Source: Maribacter stanieri (lineage in GTDB: Bacteria; Bacteroidota; Bacteroidia; Flavobacteriales; Flavobacteriaceae). Taken from it: a stretch of 64,000 nucleotides of DNA. Below, piece by piece: positions 1 through 11,500 of the stretch. A model generated the notes under the pieces. The model saw only the letters and a program-made list of their open reading frames with translations. It was not told the DNA's origin and did not search any database. Position numbers and translations under genes: made by a program. Position 1 is the first letter of the stretch; each line of letters begins with the position of its first letter. The stretch lies in assembly GCF_900112245.1 (NCBI RefSeq), contig NZ_FOYX01000001.1, forward strand, positions 1,041,856 through 1,105,855, given 5' to 3'.

Positions 1-1117
1 ATGAAGGTTCTGCATATCTATAGTATTCATCTATATGTAAACTTGGTGCCAATGCTTCTACTGGTGGAGGGTTTGGTGCAACATTATGTCTTGCATTTTT
101 ATAAGTCAATAAATAACGATCTGCATTTACAGCACCTTCGTAAATTGCTTTGATACCTTTTTCATAACCAGATATGTCATCTTGGCTTCCTGCAATAAAG
201 AATGTGGGTGTTTTTAGCCCTTTTAATCCTTCTGCATCCCAAACACCACGTTCCATTCCCCATGGGGCAAAAGCTACGATGGCTTTAATTCTAGAATCAG
301 CCTTTTTTTCGTATTCTGCGTTACCTGCTATATTTATCGTGATTGCAGTACTGCCACCTGTCATGCCTGTAAAAAACTGAGCTAAACCTTGACTATATCC
401 CGCTCCGCCCACATTTAAAACTCCGTAACCACCCATAGAATACCCTATAATCGCCGTGTTATTGGCATCTACAAGTCCCGCTATTTTATTTTTGGAGCCT
501 TTTGCTCCTAATTTTTCCATTTCGTTAATTACGAAGCGAATGTCATTTGGTCTATTTAAAAGGGTGCTTTGAAATGCGTTGGCATCTTTAAATGTTGAAT
601 CTGTATGGTCAATTGCTGCTACAATATATCCTTTAGATGCCAAATTTTCGGTCAGGTAAGTCATCAAATATCTTGAGCCAACATAACCGTGAGATACTAC
701 AACCAATGGAAATTTGCTTCCTTTTAAAGCTTCAGCATCTCTATATGCTCGTCCTTTAAAAGTAAATGGTGTTATGGGCCGCAATGTGTCGCCTGCTGTT
801 CCCATTACTTCGTTGTAGATTACCGTTTTTGCGTTATTATCTACACTGGCAGGATACCAGATTTCTATAGTTATCGGTCTGTCGTAGCTAGGGTCTTTAC
901 CATCTTTAGATTTTAAAATATCGACTTGGTTTGTATTGATAAGGTTTACTGTTTGTACGCCCACAGCATATTCTCCTTTTTTACTTAATTCAGGCGCATC
1001 AGGTAACGCATCGCCGTACAAAAAGTCTTGAGTTTGGGCGTTAATTGAAGTAAGAGCAAGTCCGTTAAAAAGAAAGGCTAATAAGAATAAGGAAAATAAT
1101 AGCGGTCTAATTTTCAT
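1..1117 (-). CDS. Secreted alpha/beta hydrolase (dienelactone hydrolase / PAF-acetylhydrolase-like), 3' end cut by window edge
   Basis: Reading the minus strand from the ATG at 1117 gives about 372 residues open to the window edge. It begins with a signal peptide (MKIRPLLFSLFLLAF, cleavage near INAQT). The central part contains VVVSHGY, a typical oxyanion-loop stretch, followed by the nucleophile elbow GYSMGG, and near the edge a plausible catalytic histidine in KNARHNVAP. This order is that of alpha/beta-hydrolases related to dienelactone hydrolase and platelet-activating-factor acetylhydrolase. The substrate cannot be read from sequence, and an esterase or lipase acting in the periplasm is the likely role. 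It stands alone and is divergent from the propeller gene at 1430. Confidence 0.8.
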   Translation of the reverse strand, partial: MKIRPLLFSLFLLAFLFNGLALTSINAQTQDFLYGDALPDAPELSKKGEYAVGVQTVNLINTNQVDILKSKDGKDPSYDRPITIEIWYPASVDNNAKTVIYNEVMGTAGDTLRPITPFTFKGRAYRDAEALKGSKFPLVVVSHGYVGSRYLMTYLTENLASKGYIVAAIDHTDSTFKDANAFQSTLLNRPNDIRFVINEMEKLGAKGSKNKIAGLVDANNTAIIGYSMGGYGVLNVGGAGYSQGLAQFFTGMTGGSTAITINIAGNAEYEKKADSRIKAIVAFAPWGMERGVWDAEGLKGLKTPTFFIAGSQDDISGYEKGIKAIYEGAVNADRYLLTYKNARHNVAPNPPPVEALAPSLHIDEYYRYAEPS

Positions 1118-1429
1118 AATTGTTAGTTTGTTGCCTTAAATATAGGAATACTTTAAATATCGAATATCTTTTTTTCATTTTGTTGAACTTAACTACTTTG
1201 GTTAAAAATGCTTTTAATTACACTTGACTATCACCAGCGGTTGAATGTATAATTTATTTAATCATATATCAGAATTTTAAAAACAGCTTTTGATAATTAA
1301 TAACTAAAAGAATACTTAGATTGATGATTTGATAAATATGATTCTATACCACTCCCAATAAAATCTTAAAATCAACATTTTTACAACTATTTGTTTAATT
1401 TTAGAGGAGACTAATATCAAACTATCAAA
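1118..1429. other. Divergent intergenic region, promoters only
   Basis: About 310 bases separate the hydrolase (minus) and the first giant propeller gene (plus). I see no ORF of substance and no stable hairpin. An A/T-rich stretch resembling a -7 element (TATATTTA, minus strand) lies just upstream of the hydrolase start. No exact TAnnTTTG match stands out for the plus-strand gene. Confidence 0.4.
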
Positions 1430-4400
1430 ATGAAAAAGCACCTTACCAATGCTAGCATTATCATGCTAGCACTTTTACTATTGCCCCTATCCTTGTTATC
1501 TCAAAGAAGGAATAAATCTCAAAATAACACACCAACGTATCCAGAAGAATTATATTCTAGTTTAGAGTATAGGTCCATTGGTCCGTTTCGTGGTGGTCGT
1601 TCTGCAGCAGTAACTGGTGTGCCAGGCGAGCCTAATTTATTTTACTTCGGTGCTGCCGGTGGTGGAGTATGGAAAACATTAGATGGAGGACGTTCTTGGG
1701 ATAATATTTCTGACGGACATTTCGGTGGAAGTATTGGTGCTATTGAGGTTGCTAAAAGCGATCCAAATGTTATTTACGTAGGTGGTGGTGAAAAAACCTT
1801 AAGAGGTAACGTTTCTTCTGGCTACGGAATTTGGAAAACAGAAGACGGTGGTAAAACATGGGCTACCGCAGGTTTAGAAAAAAGTAGACATGTACCAAGA
1901 CTTCGTGTACATCCTACAGATTACAATACTGTTTATGCAGCGGTCTTAGGTGATATTTATAAACCAACAAAAGAACGTGGTGTTTATAAAAGTACAGATG
2001 GTGGTAAAAACTGGAAGCAAGTTCTTTTTGTAAATGAACAAGCTGGTGCGGTCGATTTGACTTTTGATCCTAATAATCCAAGAATTTTATATGCATCTAC
2101 ATGGCATGCACAACGTACACCATATAGCTTAATTAGTGGTGGTGATGGCTCTGCATTATGGAAAAGTATGGACAGTGGAGAAACTTGGACAGAAATTTCT
2201 AAGAACGAAGGTTTTCCTAAGGACACATTAGGAATCATTGGTGTAGCAGTTTCGCCAAAAAATTCAGAGAAAGTTTGGGCTATAGTAGAGAATAAAGAAA
2301 AAGGTGGTTTATACCGTTCAGAAGATGGTGGTAAAACATGGGCTGTTGTTAATGAAGAGCGAAAAATTCGTCAACGTGCTTGGTATTATACTAGAGTATA
2401 TGCAGATACACAAGACGAGGATGTAGTTTATGTGTTGAATGTAAACTACCACAAGTCTACCGATGGTGGTAAATCGTTCAATACGTTTAATGCACCACAT
2501 GGCGATCATCATGATTTGTGGATATCTCCAGAAGACTCTCAACGTATGATTATTGGTGATGATGGTGGTGCGCAAATTTCTTATGATGGTGGAGAAACGT
2601 GGAGCACGTATTACAATCAGCCTACGGCACAGTTTTATAGGGTTACCACAGATAATTCTTTTCCATATAGAATTTACGTAGCACAACAAGATAACTCAAC
2701 ATTACGTATAGATCACAGAAGTGATGGGCGTACTATTGATGAAAGTAACTGGGAGGAAACTGCTGGTGGAGAATCTGCATGGATAGCTGTTGATCCTAAA
2801 AATGATGATATTGTTTATGGAGGTAGTTACGGAGGATTTTTAACTCGTGTAAATCATGAGAGAGGTACTGTTAGAGGTATTAATGTTTGGCCAGATAACC
2901 CTATGGGTGCTGGGGCAGAATCTATGAAATATCGTTTTCAATGGAATTTCCCTATCCTATTTAGTAGACATAATCCTAAAAAATTATACACCTTTTCTAA
3001 CTACGTACATGTATCTGAAAATGAAGGTCAAAGTTGGGAAGTATTAAGTGGGGATTTAACCAGGAACGATCCAACAAAACTAGGGTCTAGTGGTGGTCCA
3101 ATTACTCAAGATAATACGAGTGTTGAATATTACTGTACCATTTTTACGGCTAATGAGAGTCCTTTAAAAGAAGGTATTCTTTGGGTAGGTAGCGATGACG
3201 GATTAATTCATGTATCAAAAGATGCTGGTGCCACTTGGGATAATGTGACCCCACCTAATATGCCAGAATGGAATATGATCAATAGTATTGAGCCTTCTAA
3301 TTTTGATGAAGGTACATGCTATGTAGCTGCTACTAGATATAAGTTGGGCGATTTTCAACCATATCTATACAAAACCACTGATTACGGTAAAACTTGGACA
3401 AAAATAACGAATGGTATTAATTCAGAACATTTTACAAGAGTAGTTCGTGAAGACCCAAAGAAGAAAGGGTTGTTATATGCAGGTACCGAAACAGGAATGT
3501 ATGTTTCTTTTAATGACGGTGCTAGTTGGTCTCCTTTTCAGATGAATTTACCTATCGTTCCTATAACAGATTTAACCATTAAAGATGATAATTTAATTGT
3601 AGCGACCCAAGGTCGTAGCCTTTGGATAATTGATGATTTGACTGTGTTACATCAGTTAGATGATAGTAAGAAAAATGCTAATTCTATTCTTTTTAAGCCT
3701 AAAGATTCTTATCGTACAAAAGGGAGGTCGGCTAAAACACCATCTAAGACTAGTGGTCAGAATTTAGCAAATGGAGTAATTACTCATTTTATGCTTAAGA
3801 ATTATACAGAGAAAGACACTGTTCAGCTTACTTATACAAGTATGGCAGGAGATACTTTGGCAAAGTATAGTACTTCGGCAAAGAAAAAAGAGGAAAAGTT
3901 AGCTATTAAAAAAGGTGGTAATACTTTTGTTTGGGACACTCGCGGTAAAGGTGCAGAGAAGTTAAAGGGTATGATTTTATGGGGTGCAAATTTAGATGGT
4001 GCAAAAGCAGTACCTGGTAATTATAAAGTCCATTTGAATGTTAATGGAAATAATAGCTCTGAAACATTTACAATTTTGCCTGATCCAAGAGCAGAAAGTA
4101 CGGTTGCTGAAATGCAAAAGCAGTTTGATTTCATTACCGATGTTAATACTACTATAGATAATGCGCACCAATCTATAAAAAAGATTAGAAATGTAACCGA
4201 ACAATTGACTGCGTTTATGGAGCAGTATAAAGATGATGAGAGAACGAAAGATTTAAGAGAGAAGGCTATGACCATGAAAGATAAGTTGGGTGAAGTTGAA
4301 AAGGCATTATACCAAACTCAAAATAGAAGTGGTCAAGATCCTCTGAACTTTCCTATTAAACTGACGAACAAATTAGGTCATTTGAATAGATTGGTTTCTA

Positions 4401-4573
4401 TGGATAATTTCCAGCCTACAGATCAAGATGTTGCAGTTAAAAATGAGTTGACCACGGCAATTAACAAGGAACTTCAAATTTTTGATAATGTAATATCATC
4501 TGAACTTCAAGAATTTAATAAAGGGTTTAACGAACTGAAATTAAATTACTTGTTCATTGACGAAAGCAAATAA
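1430..4573 (+). CDS. Giant secreted Asp-box (BNR/VPS10-like) beta-propeller protein
   Basis: This 1047-residue protein has a Sec signal peptide (about residues 1-25, ending LLSQ). Roughly residues 50-760 hold some eleven Asp-box repeats of the S-x-D-x-G-x-T-W type, for example [24 protein letters not shown] and TTDYGKTW, which build sortilin/VPS10-like or sialidase-like beta-propellers. Automated pipelines often label the family glycosyl hydrolase or sialidase, but I see no sialidase FRIP motif or catalytic set, so enzymatic activity is unproven. The C-terminal 200 residues are a beta domain followed by a helical, probably coiled, region. A close paralog follows 86 bases downstream, after a terminator. 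Confidence 0.85.
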   Translation: MKKHLTNASIIMLALLLLPLSLLSQRRNKSQNNTPTYPEELYSSLEYRSIGPFRGGRSAAVTGVPGEPNLFYFGAAGGGVWKTLDGGRSWDNISDGHFGGSIGAIEVAKSDPNVIYVGGGEKTLRGNVSSGYGIWKTEDGGKTWATAGLEKSRHVPRLRVHPTDYNTVYAAVLGDIYKPTKERGVYKSTDGGKNWKQVLFVNEQAGAVDLTFDPNNPRILYASTWHAQRTPYSLISGGDGSALWKSMDSGETWTEISKNEGFPKDTLGIIGVAVSPKNSEKVWAIVENKEKGGLYRSEDGGKTWAVVNEERKIRQRAWYYTRVYADTQDEDVVYVLNVNYHKSTDGGKSFNTFNAPHGDHHDLWISPEDSQRMIIGDDGGAQISYDGGETWSTYYNQPTAQFYRVTTDNSFPYRIYVAQQDNSTLRIDHRSDGRTIDESNWEETAGGESAWIAVDPKNDDIVYGGSYGGFLTRVNHERGTVRGINVWPDNPMGAGAESMKYRFQWNFPILFSRHNPKKLYTFSNYVHVSENEGQSWEVLSGDLTRNDPTKLGSSGGPITQDNTSVEYYCTIFTANESPLKEGILWVGSDDGLIHVSKDAGATWDNVTPPNMPEWNMINSIEPSNFDEGTCYVAATRYKLGDFQPYLYKTTDYGKTWTKITNGINSEHFTRVVREDPKKKGLLYAGTETGMYVSFNDGASWSPFQMNLPIVPITDLTIKDDNLIVATQGRSLWIIDDLTVLHQLDDSKKNANSILFKPKDSYRTKGRSAKTPSKTSGQNLANGVITHFMLKNYTEKDTVQLTYTSMAGDTLAKYSTSAKKKEEKLAIKKGGNTFVWDTRGKGAEKLKGMILWGANLDGAKAVPGNYKVHLNVNGNNSSETFTILPDPRAESTVAEMQKQFDFITDVNTTIDNAHQSIKKIRNVTEQLTAFMEQYKDDERTKDLREKAMTMKDKLGEVEKALYQTQNRSGQDPLNFPIKLTNKLGHLNRLVSMDNFQPTDQDVAVKNELTTAINKELQIFDNVISSELQEFNKGFNELKLNYLFIDESK

Positions 4574-4584
4574 TTAAAATTTAA

Positions 4585-4615
4585 AATCCTCTCCATTACA
4601 AGAGAGGATTTTTTA
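4585..4615 (+). terminator. Intrinsic terminator after first propeller gene
   Basis: A perfect 9-bp stem (AATCCTCTC / GAGAGGATT) with an 8-base loop is followed by a short T tract. It sits 12 bases after the stop codon, so the two propeller genes are probably transcribed separately or with attenuated read-through. Confidence 0.8.
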
Positions 4616-4659
4616 TATAATCTATCCAGATAGTATTGACAACAACCAATCATTGAATA

Positions 4660-7600
4660 ATGAAAAAACTACTACTTTTTTTTATGGCGGTTATACTGAC
4701 TACCATAACATTCGCTCAAGCTGCTAATGATTATTTTCAGCCTTTAAAATATCGAAATATTGGTCCGTTTAGAGGAGGGCGATCGGTAACCGCAACAGGG
4801 GTTATTGGTGACCCAATGACCTATTATATGGGAACAACTGGTGGCGGAGTTTGGAAAACCGAATCTGCAGGGCAACGGTGGGAAAATATTTCTGATGGAT
4901 ATTTTGAAATGGGTTCCGTTGGTGCTGTTTCGGTATCGGCATCTAACCCTAATATTGTGTATGTTGGTATGGGTGAACATGCGCCACGTGGGGTAATGAC
5001 TTCTTACGGAGACGGAGTATATAAATCTACTGATGCCGGTAAAACATGGAAGAAAATGGGTCTTGAAAAAACCCAGCATATTTCACGAATTATCATCCAT
5101 CCTACAAATCCTGATATCGTTTATGTGGCTGCGCAAGGTGCACTTTTTGAAGGTAATGCCGAACGTGGAATATATAAAACTACAGATGGAGGTAAAACGT
5201 GGACAAATACCTTATTCGTAAACAATCTTACGGGTGCATCAGAACTTTCTATGGATGCGAATTATCCTGAAATTATGTACGCTGCCATGTGGGAGCATCA
5301 ACGTATGCCAAATATGGTTGTAAGTGGAGGACCAGGTAGCGGACTTTATAAATCTACGGACGCAGGCGAGACATGGAAGAAAATTCATGAAGGTCTACCT
5401 GAAGAAAAAGGAAAAATGGCAATCGCTGTGAGTCCTTCGAATTCTAACAAGGTATATGCATTAATAGAAAGTGATTCAGATGCCGATAAAGGCGGGTTAT
5501 TCGTTTCTAACGATGCAGGTGAGTCTTGGTCAATGGTAAGTGGAGATAATAGATTGGTACAGCGTGCTTGGTATTATATTGAGGTTTTTGTGGACCCTAA
5601 TGATGAGGAGACTGTTTATGTTTTAAGTGCACCGGCATTACGTTCTGAGGATGGTGGAAAAACATGGGAGAATGTTGAGGTTGCCCATGGAGATACACAC
5701 GATTTATGGATTAACCCTAGCAATTCTAAGAATATGGTTTTGGCAGATGATGGTGGTGCTTCTGTTTCTTTTGATTATGGTAAAACATGGTCTACACAAA
5801 GCAATATGCCTACTGCTCAGTTTTATAGAATTAGTGTAGATAATTTGTTTCCTTATAATATTTATGGCGGTCAGCAAGATAATAGATCGGTAAGAATAGC
5901 AAGTTTGTCTACCGGAAGCGGTAGTATTACAACAAGGGATTGGACAGATTCTGCAGGTGGTGAAAGTGCTTTTTTAGCATTTGATCCAGATAATCCAAGA
6001 TATGTAATGGGCGGTCAATATTTAGGGACTGTTGAAGTTATGGATATGGAGTCTAAAGCTGCAACACAGATTATGCAAGCACCTATTCAATATTTAGGTC
6101 GTGAGGCGCGAGACATGAAATACTTGTTTAATTGGAATGCTCCTATTATTGCTTCTACTCATGAATTGGGCACCTTTTATCACGGAGCACAATATGTTTT
6201 TAGAACTCGAGATATGGGTCTAACTTGGGATAAAATTTCTGATGACCTTACTCGAGATATCGATGCAAAACAAGGCAATGGTGGCGAACCATATACGAAC
6301 GAGGCTGTGGGTGCTGAGAACTATGGTACGCTTGCGTATATTTTAGAATCTCCACATGAAAAAGGATTTATCTGGACCGGTAGTGATGACGGATTGGTGC
6401 ACTTGACAAAAAACGGAGGGGAGACATGGGAAAATGTAACGCCTAAAGGATTAAAAGAATGTTTGATCAATGCAATTGAGGTTTCTCCGCATGACCCTGC
6501 CACTGCTTATATTGCTACAACTAGGTATAAGTTTAATGATTATACGCCAGGTTTATATAAAACAACCGATTACGGTAAAACTTGGACTGCTATCAACTCC
6601 GGTATTCCTTACGGTGCGTTTACACGTGTAGTTCGTGAAGATGAACTTAAGAAAGACTTGTTATATGCAGGTACCGAAAAAGGAATATATGCCTCTTGGA
6701 ACGGGGGTAAATCTTGGGAGCCATTTCAATTGAATTTACCAAAGACTCCAATAACGGATTTAAAGGTTCACAAAGGTGATTTGGTAGTTGCTACATCGGG
6801 TCGTTCATTTTGGATTCTTGATGATATTGTTGCTCTTGGACAGTATCAACCTTCAAAAACGGGACTTCAGATTTTGAAACCAAAAGACGCTTATAATGGT
6901 TCTTGGGGAAGCCCTTTAAATGGTAATTCTGAAAAGTTTACGGGTAGCGATGCTTTTGAAGGTATTAATCCTGCTAATGGTGTTGTGTTGTATTATGAAC
7001 TTCCAAAGTTGAAGGACAGTACAGCTATAACTTTAGAAATATCAGATGCTAAAGGAAAAGTAATTAGAACTATAAGCTCAGAAAAAGACCCTAGTTATAT
7101 TCCTCATAATGGTGGTGGTGCTCCACCTGCACCGGTTTTAAGCAAAGAAGAAGGGTTAAACCGTTTTGTTTGGGATATGAAATACCCAATTATGCCTAGT
7201 ATACCAGGTGTTTATATTGAGGCAGGTTTTAGCGGACATAAAGTATCTCCTGGTACGTATACTTTTAAATTAAAGGTTGATGACCAAACAGTTTCTACTA
7301 CAGGTACAATTAATGAAGTGCCCACCTATGAAACCAAGCCAGGTCAGTACGAAGAGTATGATACTTTTATGACCATAGCAGAAGCAGAAATGACCGAAAT
7401 GCACAATATGATTAATCAGTTATATGCTGTACAAAACGATTTAGCTGAAGTATTGAAAAAGGTAACCGATACTACAGCCAAAGCAGCTGGTGAAAAACTA
7501 CTTGCAGAAATGAAAACATGGGATGGTGATATGGTACAACGTAAATCGCAAGCGTATGATGATGTTGAGAATTTCCCTAATAAGTTTTCTGCCGAATATA

Positions 7601-7785
7601 TATTTATGATTAATCAGACGAATAGTGATATTCCAAGATTGAACAAAGCGAGTAAAGACCGTAAGGCTGAATTAGACGCGCAATGGGCGGGTTTAAAAGC
7701 CAAAGGCAATCAATTCATAAACACGGCCATACCTGCATATAATAAAACATTGTGGGAAGCGGGAATTGGCGCTATAAGATTATAA
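4660..7785 (+). CDS. Second giant secreted Asp-box beta-propeller, paralog of the gene at 1430
   Basis: This 1041-residue protein has a signal peptide ([20 protein letters not shown]). It aligns along its length with the preceding gene: both start the mature part with [12 protein letters not shown], both carry about ten Asp-boxes ([40 protein letters not shown]), and both contain a near-identical linker around [14 protein letters not shown]. One early Asp-box is degenerate (TESAGQRW). The C-terminal helical part differs more. A proline/glycine-rich loop (GGGAPPAP) near residue 825 is specific to this copy. Function is unknown. A binding or peptidase-associated scaffold is as likely as a glycosidase. 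Confidence 0.85.
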   Translation: MKKLLLFFMAVILTTITFAQAANDYFQPLKYRNIGPFRGGRSVTATGVIGDPMTYYMGTTGGGVWKTESAGQRWENISDGYFEMGSVGAVSVSASNPNIVYVGMGEHAPRGVMTSYGDGVYKSTDAGKTWKKMGLEKTQHISRIIIHPTNPDIVYVAAQGALFEGNAERGIYKTTDGGKTWTNTLFVNNLTGASELSMDANYPEIMYAAMWEHQRMPNMVVSGGPGSGLYKSTDAGETWKKIHEGLPEEKGKMAIAVSPSNSNKVYALIESDSDADKGGLFVSNDAGESWSMVSGDNRLVQRAWYYIEVFVDPNDEETVYVLSAPALRSEDGGKTWENVEVAHGDTHDLWINPSNSKNMVLADDGGASVSFDYGKTWSTQSNMPTAQFYRISVDNLFPYNIYGGQQDNRSVRIASLSTGSGSITTRDWTDSAGGESAFLAFDPDNPRYVMGGQYLGTVEVMDMESKAATQIMQAPIQYLGREARDMKYLFNWNAPIIASTHELGTFYHGAQYVFRTRDMGLTWDKISDDLTRDIDAKQGNGGEPYTNEAVGAENYGTLAYILESPHEKGFIWTGSDDGLVHLTKNGGETWENVTPKGLKECLINAIEVSPHDPATAYIATTRYKFNDYTPGLYKTTDYGKTWTAINSGIPYGAFTRVVREDELKKDLLYAGTEKGIYASWNGGKSWEPFQLNLPKTPITDLKVHKGDLVVATSGRSFWILDDIVALGQYQPSKTGLQILKPKDAYNGSWGSPLNGNSEKFTGSDAFEGINPANGVVLYYELPKLKDSTAITLEISDAKGKVIRTISSEKDPSYIPHNGGGAPPAPVLSKEEGLNRFVWDMKYPIMPSIPGVYIEAGFSGHKVSPGTYTFKLKVDDQTVSTTGTINEVPTYETKPGQYEEYDTFMTIAEAEMTEMHNMINQLYAVQNDLAEVLKKVTDTTAKAAGEKLLAEMKTWDGDMVQRKSQAYDDVENFPNKFSAEYIFMINQTNSDIPRLNKASKDRKAELDAQWAGLKAKGNQFINTAIPAYNKTLWEAGIGAIRL

Positions 7786-7872
7786 ACTAAGTTCTGTTCG
7801 CTTTTGTTAACTTTGGGCTTAGTTTAAGACTAGAATTGAAAAATAAGAATTGAGAAAAGAGAAATGAGTTTT

Positions 7873-7935
7873 ACACTTGAACTTGTTTCTTGCTCTTGAA
7901 CTTTTATTTTGCACTTGCACTTGCACTTGAATTTG
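7873..7935 (+). repeat. Degenerate ACTTG(A/C) repeat tract ahead of hemJ
   Basis: The stretch is built from variants of CACTTG and CTTGAA, with three perfect tandem copies of GCACTT at 7911-7928. It lies directly upstream of the hemJ start codon. The tract is itself open in the hemJ frame from a TTG at 7909, but His-Leu repeats there look non-coding. Confidence 0.7.
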
Positions 7936-7947
7936 TTTTTTAACTCT

Positions 7948-8499
7948 ATGACAGAATATTACAATTATATAAAATCCCTGCATCTCATCTTCGTTATAAC
8001 GTGGTTTGCAGGGCTTTTTTATATTCCTAGATTGTTCATTTATCATATTGAAGCCAATTTAAAACCCTCTCCTGAAAAGGAAATTCTATCAAAGCAATTG
8101 AAGTTAATGACCAAACGGCTATGGTTTATTATTACCTGGCCATCTGCAGTTTTAGCAATATTCTTTGCTATTTGGTTGCTTGTCATTTATCCTGGTTGGT
8201 TAACACAACCTTGGATGCATGTAAAACTTGGTTTTGTGCTATTATTGATTTTGTACCATTTAAAGAACCATCAAATTTTTAATAGATTTCAGCGTGATGA
8301 TATTAGATATACTTCTAACTATATGCGTATGTGGAACGAAGGTGCAACTCTTATCCTTTTTGCTATCGTATTCCTTGTAATGCTAAAACATACCTTCAAC
8401 TGGATTTTTGGAGTCGTAGGAATCATTGTATTGGGTATATTGCTAATGCTGGGGATTAAGCTCTACAAGAGAATTAGAAACAAGAACCCAGAAGCATAA
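7948..8499 (+). CDS. hemJ: Protoporphyrinogen IX oxidase HemJ-like membrane protein
   Basis: This 183-residue integral membrane protein starts MTEYYNYIKSLHLIFV and matches the HemJ (UPF0093) family, which oxidises protoporphyrinogen IX to protoporphyrin IX during haem synthesis. The N-terminal histidine in KSLHLIF (residue 11) is the family's haem-ligand position, followed by FAGLFYIPRLFIYH, a signature stretch. Four to five hydrophobic helices are visible. I chose the ATG at 7948 because the upstream in-frame extension is a simple repeat starting with TTG. It ends 21 bases from the convergent kinase gene with no clear terminator. Confidence 0.9.
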   Translation: MTEYYNYIKSLHLIFVITWFAGLFYIPRLFIYHIEANLKPSPEKEILSKQLKLMTKRLWFIITWPSAVLAIFFAIWLLVIYPGWLTQPWMHVKLGFVLLLILYHLKNHQIFNRFQRDDIRYTSNYMRMWNEGATLILFAIVFLVMLKHTFNWIFGVVGIIVLGILLMLGIKLYKRIRNKNPEA

Positions 8500-8520
8500 C
8501 AGATCTTAATTTTTTTCGCT

Positions 8521-11500
8521 TTAAGAAGTCAATGATATTTTTGCTAATTGTGCAGCAATTTTAGCTTTTGGTAGAATTAGCTTAAAGGTTGTTCCTTTTC
8601 CTTCACCTTCAGATTCTGCAATTATGGTTCCACCATGGGTAACAGCTATTTGTTTAACCATATAAAGTCCTAGTCCAGTTCCCTTGATATTCTCATGAAA
8701 ACGCTCGAAAGGTGTAAATAGTTTTTTTAATGCACGTTCATTCATTCCTAGTCCGTTATCTCGTATAAGGAAGCTATTCGTTTCGCCATTATCCTCGTAA
8801 TCTACAGATATTAACGGATTTGGTTGGTCTCCCATATATTTAACTGCATTGTCTAAGAAATTACCAAAAACTTGAATTATTCTATTGCGATCACCAAAAA
8901 TGTCGGGTAAATTATCGGCTATATTAAGCGTTATGTTTTCCTTTTTAAGCTTACTCTTGATGAGGTTTCTTGAGAGGTCTAATATCTCATTGGTTTTTAA
9001 TAACTCGTTTTTATTCTCTACTTTACCAAGTCTTGCTATTTCGGTAATATCTAAAATTAATTCGTTCATATTAGTACATGAAATATTAATAAGGTTCAGA
9101 TACTCTTCTACATTTGGATACTCCTTAACCGGAATTTCTATAGGAATAAGACTAGCGAGTCCTTTTATATTATTTAATGGACTTTTTAAATCGTGAGAAA
9201 CCGCATAGGTAAATCGTTGTATTTCCTCATTTTTTGATTCTAGATTACTTGCAGCTTCTATGAGTTTGTTCTTTTGAAATTCTAACTCTTTTGTTCGTTG
9301 TGCTACGTTAAGTTCAAGTCTTCGTTGATTTTTTTTAATGTTTCTCAGTTTAATATGATGGGCAATATAGAATAACAATAAAATTAGAGCAATCATTAAG
9401 AACTTAAACCACCACGTCTGCCAATAAGGAGGGGTTATGGTAATAAATAGGTCTTTTTCGTTATCGATCCAGACTCCATCAGAATTAGTAGATTTAATCT
9501 TTAATGTGTATTCTCCAGGATTTAAGTTTGTATATGTAGCACTCGGTTTATTGCCTACATAATTCCAATCCTTTTCAAAACCTTCTAAATAAAAGGCGTA
9601 ATTAACACTTTCCGGATGCCTAAAAGTTAGTGCCTTGAAATCAATATTAATTACCGATTGTTCATAGTTAAAGGTCAGCGAATCTACTTGAGAGATATCC
9701 TTTTTTAATACTTTAAAATCGTCGTTAGGAAGCACAGGTTTATTGAAAATTTTAAGTCCAGATACAAATAATGTAAGTTTATCTTTCTGTTTTTCTACGT
9801 CGCTAGAAGTGAATATGTTAAATCCATTTATGCCACCAAATATATACTCCCCTTTACTAGTGGTTATAGATGAACTTGCAATAAATTCTTTAGATTGTAA
9901 CCCATCGCCTACATCATAATTAATTGTTTCTCCTGTTTGGGTATTATATCTTATAATACCATTTTCTGTACTTAACCATAGGTGTTTGTCTTTATCGTCA
10001 ATAATTCCTTTTATGGCATCATTCTTTAAGCCATCGGATTTTGTTATAGATAAGAAAGAATCGGTTTCGGGCAAATATTTGTTTAGACCTCCTTGTGTAC
10101 CTACCCAAATGGTATTCTTATTATCTTGAATTATTGCATTAATGAATCGATTGCTTAGGCTATTATTGGTATGGTAGTGGGTACTTGACCATGTTTCGTT
10201 ATTTTCGGTCAACTTGAATAAACCAGAGTTTAATGTTCCTATCCAAATGTTACCTTGGTTGTCTTCGAATATCTGATATAATGAATTAATGTCAGTTTTA
10301 TCTATCTCTGACTTAAGAGTTATGTTTTCATGTGTATTTGTAGCAGGGTCGTACACTTGTACTCCCGAGAAGTAGTTTACAATCCAAATTCTTCCTTTTT
10401 TATCCTTTAAAAGGTCAATTATTATATTCGATTTTAGAAATGAATTTTCTGCTGTTAATACTTTAAATTTTTTGGTATTTGTGTTGAGTACGGCTATACC
10501 ATGAGTCCATGTTCCCGCCCATAATTCATCTTCTTTTGTCTGTAAAATTGAGAGAACTACATTACTATTTAATGTTTTGTCCTTTAATGAGTAGTTGTCG
10601 AATGTATCTAAAGATCTGTTCCAGTAATCTATACCGCCACCATCTGTTCCAATCCATAAATTGCCCTTTTTATCTTCAATAAAACAGTTTACCAATTTAT
10701 TACTTAAAGATTTAGGGTTGAAAGGGTCAGAATTTATATGTTGAAATTTGAAAAAGTCCTTATCATAAATATTAAGTCCGCTTTTATAAGGGGCTATCCA
10801 CATGGTGCCATTGCGCGTACATAACAATGACCAAATTGAATCGCCTGAAAGTGAGTTGGGTCTTTTAACACTGTATTGAATGTGTCTAATAATTTCTAGG
10901 TCGTTAGAATAAATATATAGACCGTTGTTTTCAGTACCTATCCAAAGTTCATTATCTAAGTTTTTTTCTAAAGAGCGTATAGCAAAACCTGGACTCACAT
11001 CTTTTTCTTTGGAAATAAATGTTGAATTGCCATTTATAATTAACTTATATAAAGAGCCCATGCCTGACCCCAGTAGATAGGTGTTTTTTGTTTTCTCAAT
11101 ACTGGTAATGATTTCATCGGTTTCTTTAATATCACTAATGATCTCCATGTCAAAATTCATGATCATGGTATTATAAGTGAAAACAACAAGTATTCGTTCA
11201 GAATCTAGAATCTCTATTTTTACAACTTTGTTTAACCTAGGATTTTCTAGGTTAACATGCTCATTTGGTGGTGGAAAATGTTTTAGTTCACCTGTTTTTA
11301 CATCGTATCTGTAAAGACCCATAGATTCAGCACCTAGCCAAAGCATACCATCTTTTTTAACTATTGTTTCAAATACTACGTTTTTAATGGAAGTACCTTC
11401 ATTCTTGAATGGGTAAGGAGTTATAATATTTAAACTGCGATTATAAAGACTTAGGCCTTCATTTGTGCCGATAATAATATTTTGACCATCCTCATATAAA

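Noticed and set aside
174..380. Plus-strand ORF of 68 codons inside the left-edge hydrolase
   Set aside because: It is the complement of a clear minus-strand signal-peptide alpha/beta hydrolase and shows no family features.
2318..2689. Minus-strand ORF of 123 codons in the first propeller gene
   Set aside because: It lies in antisense to Asp-box coding sequence with strong codon periodicity on the plus strand. The product has no recognisable domain.
7909..7947. In-frame TTG start extending HemJ by 13 residues
   Set aside because: The extension is His-Leu repeats translated from the CACTTG tract and precedes the conserved N-terminus.
8499..8521. Terminator between hemJ and the propeller kinase
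   Set aside because: The 21-base gap is T-rich but contains no stem of useful length.
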